This document shows, piece after piece, positions 42,927-52,305 of a stretch of DNA of 64,000 nt (within the stretch, counting starts at the first letter, position 1; each line of letters begins with the position of its first letter). This DNA comes from CAJXSD01 sp964633145 (GTDB lineage Bacteria; Pseudomonadota; Alphaproteobacteria; Rhodobacterales; Rhodobacteraceae): assembly GCA_964633145.1 (NCBI GenBank), contig CAZWFE010000009.1, positions 1-64,000 on the forward strand, read 5' to 3'. The notes beneath the pieces were generated by a model. That model had not been told where the DNA came from. It did no database searches and saw nothing but the letters and a program-made list of their open reading frames with translations. Made by a program: the position numbers and the translations under genes.

Positions 42927-43328
42927 ATGTTCAAGATTGCAATCTTAGTGATCATCCTTGGGGCCTTGGGCTATATCCGTCTTGCCCCAAGTGATGTGAC
43001 GCGTTGGCACAGTTTACCAGATTTCGATGCAGATCAGGATCTGGCCGGCGGGGTCATGCGTGTATTGACGGGTGTCGATGCCAATCAATTTGCGGAACTT
43101 ACATCCGTTATTGCCAATACGGCGCGCGTGCGCCAGCTGGCAGGATCGGTCGCTGCGGGTAAAATCACCTATATCGCGCGCAGTAAATGGATGGGTTTTC
43201 CGGATTACATTACACTTGAGTGGACCGACGGACGGTTGCGTGTGTATTCGCGCTTGCGCTTTGGTCAGTCCGACTTGGGTGTGAATGGCCGCCGCTTGGA
43301 CGCGTGGTTATCACAAGTGTTTGGTTGA
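42927..43328 (+). CDS. DUF1499 family protein
   Basis: The 133-residue protein has one N-terminal membrane segment (about residues 2-18) and the DUF1499 core with GKITYIARSKWMGFPDYITLEW and RLRVYSRLRFGQSDLGVNGRRL. Function is unknown. The gene starts 9 bp after the M20 hydrolase with GAGGTAGCG as RBS, and is probably co-transcribed with it. Confidence 0.82.
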   Translation: MFKIAILVIILGALGYIRLAPSDVTRWHSLPDFDADQDLAGGVMRVLTGVDANQFAELTSVIANTARVRQLAGSVAAGKITYIARSKWMGFPDYITLEWTDGRLRVYSRLRFGQSDLGVNGRRLDAWLSQVFG

Positions 43329-43369
43329 TTAGGGCTTGACCAAAAGTTTTCTTTCGTGATTTTAGCACC

Positions 43370-44425
43370 ATGATACCTTTAGACAGACTAGAACAAATCA
43401 AGCAACGATTTGAATTTCTTGAGGCGCAGTTAAACGCGGGCGCCTCTGGCGATGAAATTGCAAAAATTTCACGCGAATATTCCGAATTGCGCCCCGTTGT
43501 GGAACAGATTGGCGAATATCAAACGCTGCTGTCCGATCTGGACGAAGCGCAGGAAATGTTGTCCGATCCCGATATGCGTGAATTGGCCGAGGATGAATTA
43601 CCCCGCCTTAAGTCGCGGATCCCAGAGGTTGAGCACGCTTTGCAACTGGCGTTGTTACCCAAGGACGCGGCCGATGCGCGTCCTGCTATGCTGGAAATTC
43701 GCCCCGGTACCGGCGGGGACGAGGCTGCGTTGTTCGCAGGTGATTTGTTGCGGATGTATCAACGTTATGCCGAAACCAAAGGCTGGACATTCGACATCAT
43801 CGAAGAACAGCACACTGAATTAGGTGGCATCAAAGAGGTTGTGGCCCACATCAAGGGCGACGGTGTTTTTGCGCGTATGAAATACGAATCCGGCGTGCAT
43901 CGCGTTCAGCGCGTCCCCGAAACCGAAAGCGGCGGGCGTGTTCATACATCGGCCGCCACCGTTGCCGTATTACCCGAAGCGGAAGATGTAGACATTCACA
44001 TCGACGCGAATGATATACGCATCGATACAATGCGGTCATCCGGGGCAGGGGGCCAGCACGTAAACACCACCGACTCGGCCGTGCGTATTACGCATATTCC
44101 ATCTGGTTTGGTGGTAACCAGTTCTGAAAAGTCACAGCACAGAAACCGCGAAATTGCTATGCAGGTTTTGAAAACGCGGTTGTATGATATGGAACGCCAG
44201 CGTGTGCATGATGCACGATCGGCTGATCGTAAATCGCAGGTTGGATCAGGGGATCGTTCAGAGCGGATCCGCACCTATAATTTCCCCCAAGGGCGCATGT
44301 CGGATCACCGCATCAACTTAACGCTATATAAGCTTGATCAAATTATGCAGGGTGATCTGGATGATATTGTGGATGCGTTGATTTCAGATGCTCAGGCCAC
44401 TTTGCTGGCTGAAATGAACCAATGA
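43370..44425 (+). CDS. prfA: Peptide chain release factor 1
   Basis: It terminates translation at UAA and UAG. The 351-residue protein has GTGGDEAALFA near residue 110-120 and the catalytic GGQ at 227-229 (SSGAGGQHVNTTDSAV); the recognition loop lies between. TTGACC at 43336-43341 lies some 30 bp before the ATG, and no Shine-Dalgarno is present, so the mRNA may be nearly leaderless. It overlaps prmC by 4 bp. Confidence 0.96.
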   Translation: MIPLDRLEQIKQRFEFLEAQLNAGASGDEIAKISREYSELRPVVEQIGEYQTLLSDLDEAQEMLSDPDMRELAEDELPRLKSRIPEVEHALQLALLPKDAADARPAMLEIRPGTGGDEAALFAGDLLRMYQRYAETKGWTFDIIEEQHTELGGIKEVVAHIKGDGVFARMKYESGVHRVQRVPETESGGRVHTSAATVAVLPEAEDVDIHIDANDIRIDTMRSSGAGGQHVNTTDSAVRITHIPSGLVVTSSEKSQHRNREIAMQVLKTRLYDMERQRVHDARSADRKSQVGSGDRSERIRTYNFPQGRMSDHRINLTLYKLDQIMQGDLDDIVDALISDAQATLLAEMNQ

Positions 44426-45249
44426 TCGCACAAAATGCGCTGCGCCGTGCCACTGCGCAGTTGAACGACCTGAATATCGAAACCGCCGCGCGTGATGCGC
44501 GATTGTTATTGGCCGCGTGTATGGGCATTTCCCCATCGCGCTTGACCTTGGAATTGTCTCAGACACTGACACCGACGGTTCTGGCGCAATATGACGAATT
44601 GATTGCGCAGCGCTGCACACATAAACCAGTTTCGCGCATTTTGGGGTATCGTGAATTTTGGGGACGTCACTTTTCCATAACATCTGATGTTTTGGATCCG
44701 CGGGGCGATACCGAAACATTGATCAGCACAGTTTTACCACAACCTGCTGCACGCGTTTTAGATTTGGGAACCGGCAGTGGTATTCTGGCGGTCACATTGG
44801 CGGCTGAATGGCCTGAAACAACTGTTGTGGCATCTGATATATCCCCCAAGGCCTTGCAGGTCGCACAAAACAACGCGGAAACATTGGGCGTTGCGGGGCG
44901 GGTACAATTTTTGCAATCGAATTGGTTTGCCAACATTACTGGAACCTATGACTTAATCGTGTCAAATCCCCCCTATATCGCGGATGCAGAAATGGCAGAG
45001 CTTATGCCAGATGTGGTCAACTTTGATCCAAAAATCGCGCTGACACCGGGTGGGGATGGTCTGGATCCGTATCGCATTATCGCGGAAATGAGCCCACAGT
45101 TTTTGAATGCAGGTGGGTCCGTCGCAGTTGAAATCGGCTGGCGCCAAGGGGCAAGTGTCGTGGAATTTTTCCATAAAGCGGGGTTTTCGCATGTTGAAAT
45201 TCAGCGTGATTTAGATTGTAAAGACCGGGTTGTTTTAGCAAAATGGTGA
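44422..45249 (+). CDS. prmC: Release factor glutamine methyltransferase
   Basis: It methylates the glutamine of the GGQ motif in release factors, so it directly acts on the product of the gene it overlaps. The 275-residue protein has the SAM motif LDLGTGSGI near residue 115 and the catalytic NPPY at 182-185. The ATG overlaps the prfA stop (ATGA). Confidence 0.95.
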   Translation: MIAQNALRRATAQLNDLNIETAARDARLLLAACMGISPSRLTLELSQTLTPTVLAQYDELIAQRCTHKPVSRILGYREFWGRHFSITSDVLDPRGDTETLISTVLPQPAARVLDLGTGSGILAVTLAAEWPETTVVASDISPKALQVAQNNAETLGVAGRVQFLQSNWFANITGTYDLIVSNPPYIADAEMAELMPDVVNFDPKIALTPGGDGLDPYRIIAEMSPQFLNAGGSVAVEIGWRQGASVVEFFHKAGFSHVEIQRDLDCKDRVVLAKW

Positions 45250-45469
45250 CTGTGGTGCGATTTTGTTCAGAAAAATTGTATCTTTTGTCGAGAAAGTGTT
45301 AGTTTTTGCTTGTAGCCAGATACCTTTACAGGTTATCTGTGTTGCAGCATTAGTTAGGTTGTGCAGAGCACCCCAATGCTAAAAATTATCAAACAGCAGT
45401 GGAATTTGGTTGCTAATCTTGTTTTTCACTCTGTTCAGACCATCACAATAGCAAGGCTGGAAAGCTTAC

Positions 45470-46054
45470 ATGAGATCATCAAAATCGCGGTCGCGATCCA
45501 GACCGAACCGCAATAATAATCGGTCCCTAGGCAATGTCATCAATCGTGTTTTTGACAGCTCTGGTCCCGAAGGCAAAGTGCGTGGCACACCACAGCAGAT
45601 TATTGAAAAATATAATCAATTGGCCCGTGATGCACAGCTGTCCAATGACCGTGTTGCAGCAGAAAACTTTCAGCAGCATGCCGAACATTATCTAAGATTA
45701 CTGGGCGAAGCCCAGCGTGAAATGGATCAGCGTCGCGAACAGCAAGAACGCGAAAACCGTGAACGTCAGGCCCAGCGTGACCGAGAACGCCAAGATCGCG
45801 AAGTCGGTGCAACCGATGACAGCAGTAACCTGATTTCTGACGGGTTTGCAGATACCGATGATCAGCCGATTGTCGATTCTATGCCAATTTTGGATGACGT
45901 GCAGCCAGCCCACGACCAAGCGGCACAGCAACCCCATTCGGCTGATGCTGCTGATACCGCGGAAAAACCGAAAAAACCGCGTAAGCCGCGCGCCCCCCGT
46001 CGGAAAAAACCGGATGCGGGCGAAGGTGATGGACCATCACAAGCTGCTGAATAA
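45470..46054 (+). CDS. DUF4167 domain protein
   Basis: The 194-residue protein has a basic Ser/Arg-rich start (residues 1-20), the DUF4167 core KVRGTPQQIIEKYNQLARDAQLSNDR (split here at about 36-61) and a long Glu/Arg/Gln coiled region, then an acidic and finally a Lys/Pro-rich basic tail. Function is unknown; the basic ends suggest nucleic-acid binding. It follows prmC after 220 bp, a common neighbourhood in alphaproteobacteria, and has GGAAAG as RBS. The 220-bp gap holds an imperfect inverted repeat (AGATACC to GGTTATCT, about 45319-45339) and no gene. Confidence 0.85.
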   Translation: MRSSKSRSRSRPNRNNNRSLGNVINRVFDSSGPEGKVRGTPQQIIEKYNQLARDAQLSNDRVAAENFQQHAEHYLRLLGEAQREMDQRREQQERENRERQAQRDRERQDREVGATDDSSNLISDGFADTDDQPIVDSMPILDDVQPAHDQAAQQPHSADAADTAEKPKKPRKPRAPRRKKPDAGEGDGPSQAAE

Positions 46055-46069
46055 AATTAAAATGACGAA

Positions 46070-46095
46070 ACAAGGCGCCTTTGGGCGCCTTTTGT
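46070..46095. terminator. Bidirectional terminator between DUF4167 gene and rsmA
   Basis: Arms AAGGCGCC and GGCGCCTT with a 4-base loop, A-rich before and T-rich after. It fits both convergent transcripts. Confidence 0.85.
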
Positions 46096-46938
46096 TTAGG
46101 GTTTGGCGATTTCACGGGCCAGTGCGCAAAATCCCTCTAGCGGGATTTGTTCTGCACGCTCGGTGGGCTTAATTCCGGCAGCCATCAAACGATCCTCTAT
46201 ATCGGGGGCTGCACCTTTCAGCGCGGCGCGCAACATTTTGCGACGTTGGTTAAATGCCATTGCGACAACACGCTCTAGTGTTTTTGCATCTGCTTCGAAT
46301 TTGGGTTTTTCCAAAGCTTGCAAATGAACAACAGCGCTGGACACCTTAGGCGGCGGTGTAAATGCGGATGGGGGCAAGTGCAGGGCGATTTTTGCCTCGC
46401 ATCGCCAAGATGCCAAAATCGCCAATCTGCCATAGGCCTTGGAACCTGGCTGAGCGACGATGCGTTCTGCGACCTCTTTTTGAAACATTAACGTCAGTGT
46501 GTCCCAAAATGGTGGCCATTCTTTGGGGGTCAACCAACGCACCAATAATTCCGTACCGACGTTATACGGCAGATTGGCCGCGATCCGAATAGGTGGTGTT
46601 AAATGGTCAAGCGGATTAATTTCTAGGGCGTCACCTTCGATGACGTGCAAACGGTTGGGATAGGCCTGGGCAATTTCATCCAGCGCAGCGATGCAGCGTT
46701 TGTCCTTTTCTATGGCTAAAACGCGGCGCGCGCCCTCGGCCAATAATCCGCGGGTCAACCCGCCGGGGCCGGGGCCAATTTCCAAGACATCAAATTGGGA
46801 TAAGTCACCCGCTTGGCGCGCAATTTTTGATGTCAGGTTTAGATCCAACAGAAAGTTCTGCCCCAGTGATTTCCGTGCGCTTAATCCATGGGTCGCGATG
46901 ACATCGCGCAATGGGGGCAGGCTGTCGATTCCGTTCAT
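46096..46938 (-). CDS. rsmA: 16S rRNA dimethyladenosine transferase
   Basis: It dimethylates two adjacent adenines near the 3' end of 16S rRNA. The 280-residue protein has LGQNFLLD near residue 24, the SAM site VLEIGPGPGGLTRGLL near 50-65 and IAANLPYNVGTELL with the NLPY motif near 118-131. It is the last gene of the lptF-lptG-lptD-surA-pdxA-rsmA operon and overlaps pdxA by 4 bp. Confidence 0.95.
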   Translation of the reverse strand: MNGIDSLPPLRDVIATHGLSARKSLGQNFLLDLNLTSKIARQAGDLSQFDVLEIGPGPGGLTRGLLAEGARRVLAIEKDKRCIAALDEIAQAYPNRLHVIEGDALEINPLDHLTPPIRIAANLPYNVGTELLVRWLTPKEWPPFWDTLTLMFQKEVAERIVAQPGSKAYGRLAILASWRCEAKIALHLPPSAFTPPPKVSSAVVHLQALEKPKFEADAKTLERVVAMAFNQRRKMLRAALKGAAPDIEDRLMAAGIKPTERAEQIPLEGFCALAREIAKP

Positions 46939-47906
46939 ATGTTTTTGGATCCTAGCTGTGATGCAAGGCGCAAGGCCGCAATTGTTGAGGCGGGATTTGC
47001 AATATTTTGTCCTGCAATGTCAAATGCTGTTCCGTGGTCGGGCGATGTGCGCACAAATGACAAGCCCAATGTAACATTCACACCATTGTCAAAATCCAGT
47101 GTTTTAATTGGGATCAAGGCTTGGTCATGGTACATACATATGGCTGCATCATAGGCGGCCCGTGCTTTGGCGTGAAACATTGTATCGGCGGGCAGGGGGC
47201 CGATGATAGACATGCCCCTATTGCGCAGTTTGTCCAATACCGGTGTGATTAATGTTTGTTCTTGGTGGCCCATACGGCCGTCTTCTCCGGCGTGGGGGTT
47301 TAAACCTGCCACAGCAATCTTGGGTGATTGGATGCCAAATTGATTGACCAATGCACGGTGCGTAATCGTGATACATTGTTCCAACGTTTCGGGCGTCAGC
47401 GCTGTTGGCACTTGTTCAAGTGGGATGTGAATGGTGGCAGGCACGACCTTTAGGTTTGAACTGGCCAGCATCATAACAACGTTTTGTGTGCCATCCAAAT
47501 GGGCCAAGTATTCCGTATGCCCCGGGTGGGCAAAATCAGCACCTCGTTGTAAAACAGCCTTTGAAATCGGGGCCGTACATAGTCCAATGGCATGACCCGA
47601 TTTGACCATACCAACCGCCGTCGAAATCGCATCAACAACACCTTGTCCATTTTGGTCGTTTGGGCGCCCAGGTGTTACATCCATTGCGAAATTGATGGGG
47701 TAAACAGGCAACGATGTTTTTGAAATATCTTCTGCGTTGTCGAGCGTTTCGTTGACCACAGTGACTGGTGTGCCGGCGGGCAAATGGCGCGGATCACCGA
47801 TCCACACAAAGGGAATGTCCCCGCGCAATGCAGACCACGATTTTGCCGCCACCTCTGGGCCAATGCCGGCGGGATCCCCGCAGGACATGACAATTGGGGC
47901 GGTCAT
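46935..47906 (-). CDS. pdxA: 4-hydroxythreonine-4-phosphate dehydrogenase
   Basis: It oxidises 4-phosphohydroxy-threonine in pyridoxal phosphate synthesis. The 323-residue protein has MSCGDPAGIGPEV at the start, a metal His in HPGHTEYLA near residue 135, and GLNPHAGEDGRMG and MYHDQALIPIK further on. It overlaps surA and rsmA by 4 bp on either side, the surA-pdxA-rsmA order also known in E. coli. Confidence 0.95.
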   Translation of the reverse strand: MTAPIVMSCGDPAGIGPEVAAKSWSALRGDIPFVWIGDPRHLPAGTPVTVVNETLDNAEDISKTSLPVYPINFAMDVTPGRPNDQNGQGVVDAISTAVGMVKSGHAIGLCTAPISKAVLQRGADFAHPGHTEYLAHLDGTQNVVMMLASSNLKVVPATIHIPLEQVPTALTPETLEQCITITHRALVNQFGIQSPKIAVAGLNPHAGEDGRMGHQEQTLITPVLDKLRNRGMSIIGPLPADTMFHAKARAAYDAAICMYHDQALIPIKTLDFDNGVNVTLGLSFVRTSPDHGTAFDIAGQNIANPASTIAALRLASQLGSKNI

Positions 47907-49099
47907 GGATATGTGATCCGCGCCTCTTGGCGCAGTTGTTCCAAATATCCCTCGGCCAAACTCTCTAGGCGTTTGTTACGCAGGCCGGTTCGGATCGCCT
48001 CTAGGTCTGTGGCCTCGGTGTCTAGGCTGGCCGTGCGCGCGCATAGCATGATAAAACTGGTGCGATCCAATTTCATGATTTCATTATCGTCCAGACGTTC
48101 GATCTGATTTCGCACAGTTTGCGGGATTTCGGATGGAATTTTGGATTGGCGTTCTAGGGTATGATTGGGATTTCCCTTGGCCCAAGCATAAAGATCATCG
48201 CAATGGACCGTATCGGCGATGATGCGATCCAGTTGTGCGGCCTGATCAGACGTTACAGAATACCGGGCATAATCCAACGCGCCAGCAGGTGGCGCACGAT
48301 AAGGTGTTTCACGTATCCCGCGCATCTGGAACAGCGCAATTGCATTTGGAATGATCAGCGGTTCAGTGACCTCGCCGGGGGCCAATCCGAACACCAACGG
48401 TTGCAACACTGGGGGCAAGCTGTCTAGTTTTTGCCATGTAACCAATCCGCCCAAGTCCCGTGTTGGGGCATCGGAATATTCGCGGGCTGCTTGTGAAAAT
48501 TCGGCGGTCGATTTGATCTGGGCCAATTCCGCAGCCGTTTGTGCCACGGTGTCTTGGGTCAGAGGGGTAACGCCCATGATGATTTCGGTCAACAATACCT
48601 CAACCGCGGTACCCGATTTTTCTGATTTAACCGAACGTTCCAATTGGGCATCTGTGACGCGTGATTGCCGGCCAAATTTGCCACGCACAAACTCGATCCA
48701 CAATAAATTCGTTTCAACGAATTGTTCCATTGTGTAACGGTCAATCCCTGCCTTGGATAATTCACCGACAAAGGTTTTGAAATCCATATTGCCGCGCGCG
48801 GCAAAGGCCTCTAGCCCATCACTCAGTGCTTCTGGTGCTAGGATCACGCCCGCCTCTTTCGCGGCGCGGCGTTTTAATTTTTCGTCAATCAGCTGTTCAC
48901 GCGCCACCTGTGATGGTACGCCTGGGAAATTCAGCGCCGTTAAAAAACGGATGCGCTGATCCAGTTCATAGCGGGTCACAACGGTTTCGTCGATTTTGAT
49001 AGCGGCAGAAAATGGGGACTGCGCGGTGGCCATGGGCGCAACGGGTGCGATGGCCAAACCTAGGGCAAACAAAACTGTTTTTAATGTCGTTCGTATCAT
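47903..49099 (-). CDS. surA: Periplasmic peptidyl-prolyl isomerase, SurA-like
   Basis: SurA escorts outer-membrane proteins, LptD among them. The 398-residue precursor has a signal peptide ending at PMATAQ (about residue 27), a SurA N-terminal chaperone domain with AREQLIDEKLKRRAAKEAG, and one parvulin-like region near 185-265 (EYSDAPTRDLGGLVTWQKLDSLPP). It lies 3 bp behind lptD, its likely client. Confidence 0.9.
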   Translation of the reverse strand: MIRTTLKTVLFALGLAIAPVAPMATAQSPFSAAIKIDETVVTRYELDQRIRFLTALNFPGVPSQVAREQLIDEKLKRRAAKEAGVILAPEALSDGLEAFAARGNMDFKTFVGELSKAGIDRYTMEQFVETNLLWIEFVRGKFGRQSRVTDAQLERSVKSEKSGTAVEVLLTEIIMGVTPLTQDTVAQTAAELAQIKSTAEFSQAAREYSDAPTRDLGGLVTWQKLDSLPPVLQPLVFGLAPGEVTEPLIIPNAIALFQMRGIRETPYRAPPAGALDYARYSVTSDQAAQLDRIIADTVHCDDLYAWAKGNPNHTLERQSKIPSEIPQTVRNQIERLDDNEIMKLDRTSFIMLCARTASLDTEATDLEAIRTGLRNKRLESLAEGYLEQLRQEARITYP

Positions 49100-49102
49100 G
49101 TT

Positions 49103-51211
49103 TTATCCCCCACAACTGGGTTGTGATTGTGTTGTACTGCGTCCTGTGCCGAACCCCTTTAGCCTAAGCCCAAGGGCAAAGGTGGTTTGGGGGGGCGATG
49201 TGCCTGATTCCGTAAACCTGCGGGATACAGAAAAATCAATGTTTGCGCATTGTGCATCATATGCCAGCCCAAGACCAGCGGTTGCAAACCTTTTTGCATC
49301 TAGATCAAATCGAAAGTCGTTTGAAATCGTCCATCGTTTGTTCATTTTGTAACTGCTGGCAATTGTCCATTCCTGTACGGATTGCAGACGGTTTTCTTGG
49401 ACGTCGGATTCCAGGTTCGAATAGCCGCCATCCAACGTAAACCGTTTTCCATGATATTGGCCGCGCAGTTCTGATTTTATGGCCTTTAATTCGGAATTGC
49501 GCAGGCTGCGGGCCGTCACGCTGAATTTGTTACCGTCCGAGATGTGACCGGCAATTAAAAGGTCAGATCGCGTTCCCTGTAGGCCAGAGCTATCCGAAAA
49601 ATCATTCAAACTTTTGTCACGAATGACTTGTCCTAGGGTGCCCCCAAATTTCACCCCATTTGCGTTTTCCAAATTCATATTCAATCCCCATGCGGCACGC
49701 AGGCCGCGTTCATAACGGTCAGGTGCGGGGAAACGCGATAGCGACAGTAAATTCCCTGGGTCAAATTCGGTGCTGGTACTTTCTTCGTTTGGGAAATTAT
49801 TCTTGTCGCGGATGCCGTATCCAATCTGAAAAACCGGTTCAATTAGCGTGGTCGTCGTGCCAAGCTGTCCGACCCAAGGCCAGCGCACTTGTCCCATTAC
49901 ATCCGTGGTCAGCGATAAAATACGATCTTGGTAATTGTCATCTTGGGCGGTGAAAAACAGATCAGCGCGGCCCTGAACATCCAGCCCCAAACGCAAGCCG
50001 ATGGGCGCCGTTTCGCGCGCCGACCAGACAAATGCGGAATTTATTCTGCCTGTGTCACGTCCAATTGGTGCCAGCGTAGAATTGCGATGGCTATACATTG
50101 CCTCGGCGCTTAGCGTCAGTGGGTGACCCAAGATAAGTCGTGGGACAACATGTTCGATCCTACTATATGTCAACACCGATGGATCTGTGCTGTCTTCGTC
50201 ATAGAGGGCCTTGTAGTGGTACAGGTTGACTTCGCGGTGGGTGGCGGCATCCGTCTTGGCAATGCTAACACTGCTGCGCACTTGGTCACGGGTGTCGTCG
50301 TAATAATCACCCAAATACCGATTGTCTGAAACGGCCTCGATTGAAAAGTTCAGCTTAAATTCACGAGGCAGCTTAAAATCACCCCAGATTTTGCCATGCG
50401 CGCGGGTGCCGTCCGATTCAATTGAATCTTGTGACAGTCTGATTGCTGCAGTCAACGAACCTGAATGGAATGCCTGTCTGTAATCAATTTCTAGGGTATT
50501 TGTCACGCTTGAGATATAGGGTGTCAGTGTGACGTCTTTGTCCTGACCGATCGGGATGAAATACGGCAGCTTCAGCCCCGATCCCAAAAGGCTGGTTGAT
50601 TTTATAGTAGGCTCTAAAAACCCCTGCGCGCGATCCAGCGAAGGATCGGGGACCCGCAGCCAAGGGACATAAAATACCGGAATTCCCCACAGCCTAAGTT
50701 GCGCGTTGGTCATGTAAATTTGTTTTTGCTGCGTGTCATGCCGCACCGTTGCAGCCCGAATTTGCCACAATGGTGGACGGCCATCACAGGTTTTACACGA
50801 CGTTAAAGCGACCTGATTTAGATCCGAAAAACGGCCCTCTTGTCGTGCAATGGATTGGGCGCGCAGATCCAGCTGATTGTCTAACAACAAACGTGCGCTT
50901 GTCAAAATACCGTTTTGCAGGTCGCGCGATAGCATCCCGCGATCTGCTGACAATCGGTTTCCTTGTTCATCAACCAACACCAGAGGTCCAATTATGTCTA
51001 GGTCGTCTGCGGCACGGTCATAGATTATTTTGGAGGCTTGCAGCGTTGCGCCATTGTAAAACACCTCAATATTGCCCTGCGCCACCAAATTTCCCTGCCC
51101 GTCGATACTGATCATATCGGCCACGACAGTTGCTGGGGCAGGTGCGGCCAATACGGGCCAACCCAAACACAGGGTTAACACCACGGCCAAGATGTTAAAT
51201 AAACGCGACAT
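49103..51211 (-). CDS. lptD: LPS assembly protein LptD
   Basis: This outer-membrane barrel inserts lipopolysaccharide into the outer leaflet. The 702-residue precursor has a signal peptide ending near residue 23 (WPVLAAP), an OstA/LptA-like jellyroll (VADMISIDGQGNLVAQGNIEVFYNG, split near residue 30-54) and the long C-terminal barrel ending in LGLRLKGFG. A cysteine pair is visible in TSCKTCDGR. It overlaps lptG by one base (TAATG). Confidence 0.93.
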   Translation of the reverse strand: MSRLFNILAVVLTLCLGWPVLAAPAPATVVADMISIDGQGNLVAQGNIEVFYNGATLQASKIIYDRAADDLDIIGPLVLVDEQGNRLSADRGMLSRDLQNGILTSARLLLDNQLDLRAQSIARQEGRFSDLNQVALTSCKTCDGRPPLWQIRAATVRHDTQQKQIYMTNAQLRLWGIPVFYVPWLRVPDPSLDRAQGFLEPTIKSTSLLGSGLKLPYFIPIGQDKDVTLTPYISSVTNTLEIDYRQAFHSGSLTAAIRLSQDSIESDGTRAHGKIWGDFKLPREFKLNFSIEAVSDNRYLGDYYDDTRDQVRSSVSIAKTDAATHREVNLYHYKALYDEDSTDPSVLTYSRIEHVVPRLILGHPLTLSAEAMYSHRNSTLAPIGRDTGRINSAFVWSARETAPIGLRLGLDVQGRADLFFTAQDDNYQDRILSLTTDVMGQVRWPWVGQLGTTTTLIEPVFQIGYGIRDKNNFPNEESTSTEFDPGNLLSLSRFPAPDRYERGLRAAWGLNMNLENANGVKFGGTLGQVIRDKSLNDFSDSSGLQGTRSDLLIAGHISDGNKFSVTARSLRNSELKAIKSELRGQYHGKRFTLDGGYSNLESDVQENRLQSVQEWTIASSYKMNKRWTISNDFRFDLDAKRFATAGLGLAYDAQCANIDFSVSRRFTESGTSPPQTTFALGLRLKGFGTGRSTTQSQPSCGG

Positions 51212-52305
51212 TACCCATCCTCAGTATGAAGTATGATCCCCAACGACAAGAGTAAACCGACCATGGGTGGCGTCCAGGCTGCGATAATTGCCGGCAATTG
51301 CCCAGAGTTTCCAAAAATTTGGGCAAAATTTCGCAGATAATACAGTCCAAATCCAAGCAGAACCGCCATTAAAATGGACACACCTGTGCCGCCAAAGCGC
51401 GTGTGACGCATGCTGAAACTGGCCCCGACCAAAACCATGACGAACAGATATAGCGGACGGGCCATTTCCATTTGAAACCAAACGATATAGCGTTGCGCAG
51501 AAAAACCGGAATTTTGTAGGGTGTCGATAAACGCCGGTAAATTCCAGATTGAGATACTGGCAGGTGCGCCGAACCTGTCGCGGATTTGATCCTGAGTAAG
51601 CGGCGAGGGCAGTTTGAAACTGTCGTATCGCTGCAGTGCATTTTGCGGGTTTTGTCCTGCAATTATGGGCCACACTTGTACCTGTTCTAGGGACCAATAT
51701 CCATTTTCCAAACTTGCCGATGCTGCATGAATGCGGCGAACTGGGCCTAGGCTGGAGTCCAATTCAACCATTGTGACATCAAACAAACGTGTCCCGTCAT
51801 AATTGGCGGTTGATGCACGGATGACTGTTTGTGTGGTTGCATCGCCTTGTCGCAGCCAAAGCCCCTCAGCCCCGATCGACAGCACTGATCCACCGCCTTT
51901 GGTGTATTCTTGGCGCTTAAGATCATATGTTTTTTGCGATGCCGCCACGATGGGGTTAAAGAAAAAGACGGTTGCAACGCCCAAACACAACCCCACCAAG
52001 CCGGGGGCCATCAAAAATTGCAAGGCCGACCGCCCCACGCTGCGCGCAACGACCAATTCACTGGACCGTGCCAAGGCAATAAACATCCAAACAGAACTTA
52101 GGATCATAACCAGCGGCATGATTTCATATGCGGTGTCTGGCACATTCAGTGCGGCCAATATCATCACATTTGTTATTTCAGTGTCATCACCAAAGCGCCG
52201 CAGATGTTCTAAAAAATCGATCATCGAAATGAAAATCAAAAACAGCACCAAGACGGATGAAAAATAAAACAAGAATTTGCGTGCAAAATAATAATGCAGT
52301 GTCAT
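51211..52305 (-). CDS. lptG: LPS export ABC transporter permease LptG
   Basis: With LptF and the ATPase LptB it extracts LPS from the inner membrane. The 364-residue YjgP/YjgQ protein has membrane segments at about 12-32, 60-80, 98-120 and three near the end, with a periplasmic jellyroll between. It begins LHYYFARKFLFYFSSVLVLF. It overlaps lptF by 4 bp. Confidence 0.92.
   Translation of the reverse strand: MTLHYYFARKFLFYFSSVLVLFLIFISMIDFLEHLRRFGDDTEITNVMILAALNVPDTAYEIMPLVMILSSVWMFIALARSSELVVARSVGRSALQFLMAPGLVGLCLGVATVFFFNPIVAASQKTYDLKRQEYTKGGGSVLSIGAEGLWLRQGDATTQTVIRASTANYDGTRLFDVTMVELDSSLGPVRRIHAASASLENGYWSLEQVQVWPIIAGQNPQNALQRYDSFKLPSPLTQDQIRDRFGAPASISIWNLPAFIDTLQNSGFSAQRYIVWFQMEMARPLYLFVMVLVGASFSMRHTRFGGTGVSILMAVLLGFGLYYLRNFAQIFGNSGQLPAIIAAWTPPMVGLLLSLGIILHTEDG

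Noticed and set aside
45250..45469. A small RNA gene in the prmC-DUF4167 gap
   Set aside because: Only an imperfect inverted repeat near 45319-45339 is visible, with no clear promoter and terminator pair, so it is not called.
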